Shown piece by piece: positions 54,650-61,596 of a stretch of 64,000 nt of DNA. Numbering within the stretch: position 1 is the stretch's first letter; each line of letters begins with the position of its first letter. Below the pieces are notes generated by a model. The model did no database searches. It was not told the DNA's origin and was given only the letters and a program-made list of their open reading frames with translations. Position numbers and translations under genes: made by a program. Source of the stretch: Enorma sp964624825 (lineage in GTDB: Bacteria; Actinomycetota; Coriobacteriia; Coriobacteriales; Coriobacteriaceae); assembly GCA_964624825.1 (NCBI GenBank), contig CAZUYD010000005.1:28060-92059 (forward strand). The letters run 5' to 3'.

Positions 54650-55810
54650 CTACTCGGCGTCCTTCTCCTCGGGCTTCTCGAGCGGAGCAACCTCGATCTC
54701 TACGCCGAGCGTCTCGGCAGCCGACTTCATAGACAGGCTGATGCGACGACGGTCAAGGTCAATCTCCATAACCTTGACCTGCACCTTGGCGCCCACATGA
54801 GTGACCTGCGACGGGTGATCGACGTGCTTGTGCGCCATCTCGGAGATGTGCACCAAGCCCTCGATGCCGTCACCCAGATCAACGAATGCACCGAAGGGAA
54901 CGAGTTTGGTGACGGTTCCTTCGACAATGGCGCCCACCGGGTACTTCTTGACGAGCGCCTGCCACGGATCCTCGGTGGTCTGCTTGAGACCGAGCGAGAT
55001 GCGCTCGCGGTTGAGATCGACGTCGAGCACCTCGACCTCGATCTCCTGGCCGACCTTGACGACCTCGGACGGATGGTTGACATGGTTCCAAGAGAGCTCG
55101 GAGATGTGCACCAGGCCGTCGATGCCGCCCAGATCCACGAAGGCGCCGAAGTCCACGATGGAGGACACGGTGCCGCGGAGGCGCATACCCTTCTTGAGCT
55201 TGGAAAGGATCTCCTGGCGCTCGGCCTTGCGAGACTCCTCGAGCACCACGCGGCGGGAGAGCACGACGTTGTTGCGGTTGCGATCCATCTCGATGACGCG
55301 CGCCTCGATGGAGGTGTGGAGATAGCTGGAGAGATCCTTCACGCGGCGCAGATCGACCAGGGAAGCCGGAAGGAAGCCGCGCAGGCCGATGTCGAGAATG
55401 AGACCGCCCTTGACGACCTCGATGACCTCGCCCTCCACGTTCTCGCCAGACTGGAACTTCTCCTCGACGCGCTTCCATGCACGCTCGTACTCGGCGCGGC
55501 GCTTGGAAAGCACCAAGCGACCTTCCTTGTCTTCCTTCTGGAGCACAAGCGCCTCGATGGGATCGCCTAGCGCAACGATATCAGACGGGTCGACATCCTT
55601 GCGAATCGAGAGTTCGCGGATGGGGATGACGCCTTCGGATTTGAATCCGATATCGACAAGGACCTCGTCCTTTCCGATCTTAACCACCGTGCCGTTGACG
55701 AGCTCCCCTTCGTTGAAGTCGATGACGGACTCGTCGTACAGGCTGTTCATCTCCTCCGGGCTGATGTCGTCATCCAGCGAGAAGACGGACGGATTCTGAA
55801 TCTCACTCAA
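54650..55810 (-). CDS. rpsA: 30S ribosomal protein S1
   Basis: A 386-aa protein with four S1 RNA-binding domains (about 30-100, 115-180, 200-270, 285-355), each with the pattern G-x-V-x(n)-D-x-G, for example VDFGAFVDLGGIDGLVHISEL and VPFGAFVDLGDGIEGLVHISEM (parts shown). Four domains rather than six is usual for Actinobacteria and Gram-positives. The start is TTG 55810 (LSEIQNPSVF), 7 bases after AAAGGGG; the open frame continues upstream without a ribosome site. It ends at a strong terminator. An essential translation protein. Confidence 0.93.
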   Translation of the reverse strand: MSEIQNPSVFSLDDDISPEEMNSLYDESVIDFNEGELVNGTVVKIGKDEVLVDIGFKSEGVIPIRELSIRKDVDPSDIVALGDPIEALVLQKEDKEGRLVLSKRRAEYERAWKRVEEKFQSGENVEGEVIEVVKGGLILDIGLRGFLPASLVDLRRVKDLSSYLHTSIEARVIEMDRNRNNVVLSRRVVLEESRKAERQEILSKLKKGMRLRGTVSSIVDFGAFVDLGGIDGLVHISELSWNHVNHPSEVVKVGQEIEVEVLDVDLNRERISLGLKQTTEDPWQALVKKYPVGAIVEGTVTKLVPFGAFVDLGDGIEGLVHISEMAHKHVDHPSQVTHVGAKVQVKVMEIDLDRRRISLSMKSAAETLGVEIEVAPLEKPEEKDAE

Positions 55811-56087
55811 CAGTGGACCCCTTTCGAAGTACGGGGCCCCGATTGCTAGGACCGGCAGTGAACGAGAGACGGAACAAACTCGCGCTCGCGCATACCACAG
55901 GAACACTCGGGGGCCGATAGATACATACGTGAACTACCGTGTTCACAAGCCAATAGGTTACGTTGAAATGTCCCTGTTTTCAAGGATAACGAGCGACTTT
56001 TTCGGCGGAGAGAATGAATTTGCACTACCCTCCGCCGTGCCTGTCCGTAGACGGCACAATACCGACGGCGAACGGTTTCATCGCGTA

Positions 56088-56152
56088 GTACGGTCTCTTA
56101 GTACGGTCTCTTAGTACGGTCGCGTGGCACAGTCGCGTAGTACGGGTGACAA
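56088..56152. repeat. five degenerate 13-bp tandem repeats
   Basis: Units GTACGGTCTCTTA (twice, identical), GTACGGTCGCGTG, GCACAGTCGCGTA and GTACGGGTGACAA run without gaps in the 538-base region between rpsA and an HAD gene. Nearby (56003-56037) is an 8-bp hairpin CGGCGGAG / CTCCGCCG after a TTTTT run. Nothing else supportable is in this region. Confidence 0.7.
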
Positions 56153-56348
56153 AACCGTAAGCATCCCGCAAGCTGTCATCCGCTGTGGCAATGCGATAAT
56201 GGGTAGAACAGGATGATCGAATCGCCGGCGCGACGCGCTTTGTTGACGCGCGGCGGCCGCGCGGGACGCATCTCATCGACGGCGAGTTCACCGACGTCGA
56301 GAGGTGACGCGCACCGCCCGCGCGGGACGCATGTTAAAGGAGGTGCCC

Positions 56349-57140
56349 ATGCTCAAAGCCATCGTGTTCGATATGGACGCAACGCTTTTAAACATCAATC
56401 TGGGTGCCTTCATCACCGTGTATGCCCGAAACGTCGCGTGGCTTCTCAGCGAAATCGGCCGCAAGAACCCGTTTTCCGCGCTCACCGCGCTCGGCACAAC
56501 GCTTTACGAGCTCAACGCCAACGTGCGCGCTGATAACGATACGCGAACCAATGCCGAGTTCTTCCAGGCTGCAATTCAGCGACGCTGCGGCATTCCGCTC
56601 GATGATCCCATCATCGCCGACGCGTTTGACTGCTACGAGCGCACCGTGCTTCCCGCCTGCAACGATTCCATCATCGATGCCCGTCCGCGCGAAGGTGCGT
56701 ACGATGCAATTGATGCCGCACTGGGGCGGGGCTTGCGCATCGCGCTCTTCACCAACCCAAGCTTCACCCGTGCGTGCATCGAATGCCGCATGGGATGGGG
56801 CAACTTGCTCGACGTGCCGTTCGAGCTCGTCACCGCCATGGATAACAGCACGCGCTGCAAACCCGCCGCACAGTATTACCTTGAATCCGTCGCCGCGCTC
56901 GGCCTTGAACCCCACGAGGTGCTCATGGTTGGCAACGATCCCAAGCGCGACTTCCCAAACCCTGGTTGCGGCATCCAGACCGCATATGTGGGACCGGGTA
57001 CGCCGGCGGGTGCCACATGGTGCGGTTCGATGGTCGAATTCGCCGATAGCCTGAATGAAATTGAAGAGCGATTCTCCGAGCGCCAGGAGCATGATCTACC
57101 AGAGCTTGCGCAAGACGTCTCCCCTGCACGGATACCCTGA
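56349..57140 (+). CDS. HAD-family hydrolase with DxDAT motif
   Basis: A 263-aa protein: motif I IVFDMDATLLN (Ala where most HAD phosphatases have Gly), motif II LFTNPSF, motif IV VGNDPKRDFPNPG, with a helical cap in between (about 20-115). The overall layout is C1-type HAD, similar to unassigned hydrolases of anaerobes. The DxD nucleophile and acid are intact, so it should be active. ATG 56349 follows AAAGGAGG by 6 bases, a strong site. Substrate unknown. Confidence 0.85.
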   Translation: MLKAIVFDMDATLLNINLGAFITVYARNVAWLLSEIGRKNPFSALTALGTTLYELNANVRADNDTRTNAEFFQAAIQRRCGIPLDDPIIADAFDCYERTVLPACNDSIIDARPREGAYDAIDAALGRGLRIALFTNPSFTRACIECRMGWGNLLDVPFELVTAMDNSTRCKPAAQYYLESVAALGLEPHEVLMVGNDPKRDFPNPGCGIQTAYVGPGTPAGATWCGSMVEFADSLNEIEERFSERQEHDLPELAQDVSPARIP

Positions 57141-57319
57141 GCTGTAGCGCCGCAGCTCGCTGGATATAGGCTTCGAAGCCCCATGTAAACGTTTCAAACG
57201 GCATACCTCGCTCCAAGCGCATACGCGGCTTCTTGGCTCCCTTGCTACAATGAGATGCGAATTGCCCCATGTGGACATGCCGCATGGGTCCATCCCCTGC
57301 CCGCTCACAAGGAGAAGCC

Positions 57320-58726
57320 GTGACCAATCGCGTCCCTTCCAACGACGACCTATCTTGCACCAGCGCGGCTCGCGCTGCCGGCTCATCCAACGCTGCCGGC
57401 TCATCCAACGCTGCCGGCTCATCTCGCGCCAGCAATCGAGACCAGCAGTTCTGCGAGATCCTGCAGGGCGAGCTCGTCTGCGCGCTCGGCTGCACCGAAC
57501 CCATCGCTGTCGCCTATGCCGCCGCCCTCGCGCGCGAGACGCTCGGGTGCGAACCCCAGCACATCGCGCTTGAATGTTCGGGCAATATCATCAAGAACGT
57601 AAAGAGTGTGACGGTGCCCAATTCGGGCGGAATGCATGGACTCGAGGCAGCTGCAACGCTTGGCGCCGTTGGCGGCGATCCCGCAAGTGCCCTCGAAGTG
57701 CTCGAATCGATCGGCGAAGATGCCCGCACCCGCACGCGCGCCCTGCTCTCCCAACCCGACTATGTCGAGGTTACCCTTGCAGAAGACGTACCCAACCTGT
57801 ACATTCGCGTGCTTGCCCAGGCGCATGGCGACACGGCAGACGTCATCGTTTCCGACCATCATACGCATGTGGCGTATCGTGCCTTGAACGGCGAGAAGCT
57901 TGCGGGCACCTGCGCTTGCCCGGACGACGCAAAGCAAGGTGCGGCAGATGAAGCCGCGTCCTCCGCGCTCACCCTGAACGACATCATCGACTTTGCCCAT
58001 TGCGGAAACATCGAAGGGGCGCGCGAGGCGATCGAGCGCCAGATCGAACTCAACGATGCGATATCGAAAGAAGGGCTCGCAAACGCCTGGGGCGCCGAGG
58101 TGGGGCGCACGCTTCTTGCCAGCCGCGAAACCGACGTCGCGTGCCGCGCCCGGGCTCGCGCGGCAGCAGGCTCGGACGCACGTATGAGCGGATGCGCGGC
58201 ACCGGTTGTTATCGTCTGCGGGTCGGGCAACCAGGGCATCACCGCCTGCCTTCCCGTTTTGGAATATGCCGAACACCTTGGCGTCGGCGCCGATCAGCTG
58301 TTACGCGCCGTGGCGCTCTCCGACCTTGTCGCCATCCATGTGAAAAGCTACATCGGTGCGCTTTCGGCATTTTGCGGCGCGGTGTGCGCTGCCTGCGGCG
58401 CAGGCGCCGCGATTGCCTGGATGAGCGACGGGACGCCCGAGCAGATCGGCGCGACGGTGGTCAACACGCTTGCCAACGTGGGCGGCATTGTTTGCGACGG
58501 AGCGAAGTCCAGCTGCGCGGCGAAAATCTCCGCCGCGGTCGACGCCGCGATTCTCGGCTACGATATGGCCATGGCGGGTAGGAGCTTCCATGCCGGCGAG
58601 GGCATTGTGCAAGAAACCATCGAGGAGACCATCGCAAGCATGGGATACGTTGGCCGCGTGGGCATGAAACCGACGGACGTCGAGATTCTGAACATCATGA
58701 TCGGCAAAACGCAGGTGGACTGCTGA
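57320..58726 (+). CDS. UPF0597 / L-cysteine desulfidase-like enzyme (CyuA/YhaM family)
   Basis: A 468-aa protein from GTG 57320, 5-6 bases after AAGGAG. The core begins at about residue 40 with ELVCALGCTEPIAVAYAAAL, the family's iron-sulfur and catalytic region, and continues with GNIIKNVKSVTVPN, CGSGNQGITACLPV, KSYIGALSAFCGAVCAACGAG and CDGAKSSCAAKI. The cysteines are those expected to hold a 4Fe-4S cluster. Relatives degrade L-cysteine to pyruvate, sulfide and ammonia, or act on serine. The first 40 residues are an extension containing a small repeat (AAGSSN) and may be disordered. Monocistronic. Confidence 0.88.
   Translation: MTNRVPSNDDLSCTSAARAAGSSNAAGSSNAAGSSRASNRDQQFCEILQGELVCALGCTEPIAVAYAAALARETLGCEPQHIALECSGNIIKNVKSVTVPNSGGMHGLEAAATLGAVGGDPASALEVLESIGEDARTRTRALLSQPDYVEVTLAEDVPNLYIRVLAQAHGDTADVIVSDHHTHVAYRALNGEKLAGTCACPDDAKQGAADEAASSALTLNDIIDFAHCGNIEGAREAIERQIELNDAISKEGLANAWGAEVGRTLLASRETDVACRARARAAAGSDARMSGCAAPVVIVCGSGNQGITACLPVLEYAEHLGVGADQLLRAVALSDLVAIHVKSYIGALSAFCGAVCAACGAGAAIAWMSDGTPEQIGATVVNTLANVGGIVCDGAKSSCAAKISAAVDAAILGYDMAMAGRSFHAGEGIVQETIEETIASMGYVGRVGMKPTDVEILNIMIGKTQVDC
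57374..57424 (+). repeat. 18-bp in-frame tandem repeat in the desulfidase-like gene
   Basis: GCTGCCGGCTCATCCAAC occurs twice perfectly and a third time partially (15 of 18 positions present, last codons changed), encoding AAGSSN. Repeats of this sort vary in number between strains. Confidence 0.85.
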
Positions 58727-59076
58727 GCTTCCATGCGCGCCCATCCCTGTTCCGAAACGATTTTTAGCAAGACAGAGCCTCTCAGAACGCCTCTTCTCGC
58801 TATAAAAAGCGCTTCGAAATGTTTGGCGGAAGCGCGTGTCGGCGGTGTATGCCGCTTCAAAATGTTTCGGAGAAGAGCACGCTGGCCGCGAACGCCACGT
58901 CGGAATACTTGGGAAAAGCGTGCAGACAGTAAGTACCGCTTCGAGATGCTTGAAGGAGACTATCGGATATTACCGCGGTATAGCTACGCGATGCGCCGCT
59001 CCATTCCGTCGATGCGCCGACCCATTCCGTTTATAATGAATACTTTGAATAACGAATGCACATGGTAGGAACAGGC
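58727..59076. other. 350-base region with three related segments upstream of crp-like gene
   Basis: Segments starting at 58811, 58854 and 58938 share GCTTC-(G/A)A(A/G)ATG(T/C)TT followed by a purine-rich GGA/GGAG stretch (for example GCTTCGAAATGTTTGGCGGA). No frame through them is credible. An AT-rich stretch at 59028-59055 probably carries the promoter of the downstream regulator. Confidence 0.45.
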
Positions 59077-59661
59077 ATGAATCGCGAAGAGTTCTTTACT
59101 GATACCGTTGGTATTCCTTCACAGCTTGCCCCCGCTCTTGCAGTTGCGTCATCACTGCGCTCCCTTGCTCGCGGCGAGGCCTTCGTTCGTGCGGGGGAAC
59201 CGCTCACGAACATCGGGTTTCTTGTCTCCGGATCGCTGCGCACGTTCACCCTCGATGAGGGAGGACGCGAGCAGACTGATTGCCTCCAAGTTGAACCGGG
59301 GTCCATTGTCGCCACCACTCCAGACTTCGGGATGCCCTCACCCGGAACAGTTGCCGCCATCACCAACACCCAGCTCTTAACAGTCGATGCAACGCTCGTC
59401 CAGCAGCTCGTGGAAACCAACCCGGCAGCCGATGAGTTCTACACCACCTGCCTGCGCGGCGTGTGGGAAGAGTCTCGCACCTTCAGACACGTGATGAGAG
59501 ATATGGACGCACACGAACGGTTCCGCTGGTTCACTCAGGAACATCCCGAGATCGTCGGCTCTGTGCCCGACCATTACATCGCCTCGTTTTTAGGCATCAG
59601 CCCCGTCACGCTCTCGCGCGTGCGCGCAGCAATGCGCGCACGCGCGCAGGCGCAGGCATAA
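59077..59661 (+). CDS. Crp/Fnr-family transcriptional regulator
   Basis: A 194-aa protein: cyclic-nucleotide-binding-like beta barrel (about 15-115, ARGEAFVRAGEPLTNIGFLVSGSLR) and a C-terminal helix-turn-helix (HYIASFLGISPVTLSRVRAAM). The barrel lacks the cysteines of Fnr and the phosphate-binding RxS motif of Crp, so the ligand is unknown. ATG 59077 follows AGGA by 6 bases. The nearby cysteine desulfidase-like gene could be a target, but nothing in the sequence proves this. Confidence 0.87.
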   Translation: MNREEFFTDTVGIPSQLAPALAVASSLRSLARGEAFVRAGEPLTNIGFLVSGSLRTFTLDEGGREQTDCLQVEPGSIVATTPDFGMPSPGTVAAITNTQLLTVDATLVQQLVETNPAADEFYTTCLRGVWEESRTFRHVMRDMDAHERFRWFTQEHPEIVGSVPDHYIASFLGISPVTLSRVRAAMRARAQAQA

Positions 59662-59717
59662 GTCGGTCGAAACGATCACCGACGCCGAAACAGATGAAGG
59701 GCGTGCACCGAGCTCAA

Positions 59718-61562
59718 TCACTCGCCAGCGAGCACGCTTAACTGCGAGGAGAGGCTTTTGACGGTCTGCGCGGTATCTGTGCACGAGACTTCATCGGACG
59801 CAGCATCTCGAAGCGCCGCCGCCTCCGAGCTGCTTTGATGTACCAACAGGTAGGTCGCGTCTGTATTCAGCCGTTCAATGCTTGACGCCGCGGTCGAGAG
59901 ACGACCGAACGTCCCATCCGCGCTAACGCCAAAGCAAGACAGCACCTGGTTGCCGTTCACATCCTCGCCCATCGCGACGAGCGCGACCCCGCCGGTATCT
60001 GCATCTTCAACAAAACGCAGGTACGGCAAGCCGGAGTCGTCGCCTGCCGGCGTGAGCTCGGCAACACGTTCGGCACAATCGTTCGCTGCGTCGTATTCCC
60101 ACACCTCGATGGTGTAGTCCGCGCACTGCGGGCCGTAGTCGCTTGCGTCGCCCCCGGTATTTTCGACCACGCGGGCGCTTGCCAGTTCGGAATCGGTGCA
60201 GAAGGCTACGACCAGACGCTCGATTCCATCGCCGAAATCGACGAGCCCCGCGTATGACGCACCCGCCGCCCAGCCAAGGTAGAGGTTGTCGTCGACCCAC
60301 ATGGACACAAGCGTCGCATCGCCATACGTCGCAACCACATTCTCGAGCACGTCGCTGAAGCACGCGTACTTCCCGGCGCGAGCAAGTCCATCCGCACTCG
60401 TCGCGCCATCGGGTGCTGTGACGAGAAGCTCTTCGGGCGCATCGCTCGCCTGAGACGCGTCCAGAACGAGCGGCGGCAAATCGAAGCTGTCCCCCTCCGC
60501 GCTCTCAACGCAAAGCAGGTACGTGCCCTCGGCCAGGTCGCCCAAGCTCTCAAGCGCAAAGCCGTCCGTCCCCTCAATGGAAAGACGCGGCATGTCTGTG
60601 ATGTCGAGCGCGGCGCCGTCGAGGTCGTCCGCCTGCTTAACGCGAACCACATACGACGCCAGGCGCTCTCCGGAGAGACCCTCGGGTACGATGAGCGTCG
60701 CCTCCGTCACGGTTATGGACGTGGTCGATGCGTAAGTAGCCGAAGCCGAACCCGTATCCTCCGCCGATTCGTCGGTAGCAGTCGCTCCACCAGTCAGACG
60801 TGCCCATGCAGCCGCAGGACCGCCGCTTATCGCGATGAATATCCCTGCTGCCGCACCAGCAAGCACGAGAAGCGCGATGATGATGGCCGCCGCGATGACG
60901 GCAGGCCGGCGTCGCGTGCTCGTGCGCCGAGAGCGGCCGGCAGCTGTTGATGTGCCTGTTTGGTATGGCGCGGCACCCCGGCTTTGCGGCTGGGCCTGGC
61001 CGTATGGCTGGGTCTGGTCCTGCGGCCAGACCCGTCCCACTGGCTCGGCGCGACCGGCCGTCCAAGCCTGTCCCGGCGTAGCGGTCTGTCCCGGTGCGGC
61101 AGCCTCCCCCATCGGCGCGGTCTGCTCCGGCGTGGCAGCCGTATACCCCGGTTCACTCGCTGTATGCCCAGGTGATCCCTTCGCCACTTTCGAGCCTGCC
61201 GCACCCTCAGAGGACGGTGCCGCAGAAGCGGCAACCGATGCTCCGCAAGCGGTGCAAAATGCATGCCCGGACGCGACCGACTCTCCGCAGACCGAACACG
61301 TCGAAGACGACGCCGCAGCGGGTGAGGCATCCGCCGGCATCGACGTTGCTCCCTGCACCGCGACCGGCGACCCACACGATGTGCAAAACGCATGGCCGGG
61401 CGCGACCGACTCTCCGCAGACCGAACACGTCGAAGACGGCGTCGCAGCGGTCGAGGCATCCGCCGGCACCGACGCTGCGCCCTGCACCGCGACCGGCGAC
61501 CCACACGATGTGCAAAACTGCATGCCTGCGGCAATCTCAGCGCCGCATACGTTGCATCTCAT
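59718..61562 (-). CDS. Membrane-anchored protein with three zinc ribbons and extracytoplasmic domains
   Basis: A 614-aa protein: three zinc ribbons in the first 105 residues (CNVCG/CTSCG, CSVCG/CTSCG, CSVCG/CTACG), a Pro/Gln/Gly/Ala linker (to about 210) with a basic stretch RSRRTSTRRR, one membrane helix (AVIAAAIIIALLVLAGAAAGIF, about 222-243), then an outer part of about 365 residues. The outer part starts with an Ig-like domain (ITVTEATLIVPEGL, SYVVRVKQADDLDG) followed by a second domain with VDFGDGIERLVVAF. The same two outer domains are in the upstream gene, so these are paralogues. Function unknown; a cell-envelope sensor with ribbons inside is a reasonable guess. Confidence 0.78.
   Translation of the reverse strand: MRCNVCGAEIAAGMQFCTSCGSPVAVQGAASVPADASTAATPSSTCSVCGESVAPGHAFCTSCGSPVAVQGATSMPADASPAAASSSTCSVCGESVASGHAFCTACGASVAASAAPSSEGAAGSKVAKGSPGHTASEPGYTAATPEQTAPMGEAAAPGQTATPGQAWTAGRAEPVGRVWPQDQTQPYGQAQPQSRGAAPYQTGTSTAAGRSRRTSTRRRPAVIAAAIIIALLVLAGAAAGIFIAISGGPAAAWARLTGGATATDESAEDTGSASATYASTTSITVTEATLIVPEGLSGERLASYVVRVKQADDLDGAALDITDMPRLSIEGTDGFALESLGDLAEGTYLLCVESAEGDSFDLPPLVLDASQASDAPEELLVTAPDGATSADGLARAGKYACFSDVLENVVATYGDATLVSMWVDDNLYLGWAAGASYAGLVDFGDGIERLVVAFCTDSELASARVVENTGGDASDYGPQCADYTIEVWEYDAANDCAERVAELTPAGDDSGLPYLRFVEDADTGGVALVAMGEDVNGNQVLSCFGVSADGTFGRLSTAASSIERLNTDATYLLVHQSSSEAAALRDAASDEVSCTDTAQTVKSLSSQLSVLAGE
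61222..61561 (-). repeat. 129-bp direct repeats encoding the zinc ribbons
   Basis: The sequence CCCTGCACCGCGACCGGCGA occurs at 61351 and again at 61480, 129 bases (43 codons) apart, with near-identical flanks; a third, more diverged unit follows. This marks recent tandem duplication of one ribbon-plus-linker unit. Confidence 0.85.
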
Positions 61563-61596
61563 AGCTCGTTCCCGTCCCTCGCGGATAGCTACCCAA

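Noticed and set aside
57180..57200. CcpA-like catabolite site (TGTAAACGTTTCAA) upstream of the desulfidase-like gene
   Set aside because: The 3' half deviates from the consensus, and similar ATGTAAACG occurs by chance near 3121; CcpA-type control is not established here.
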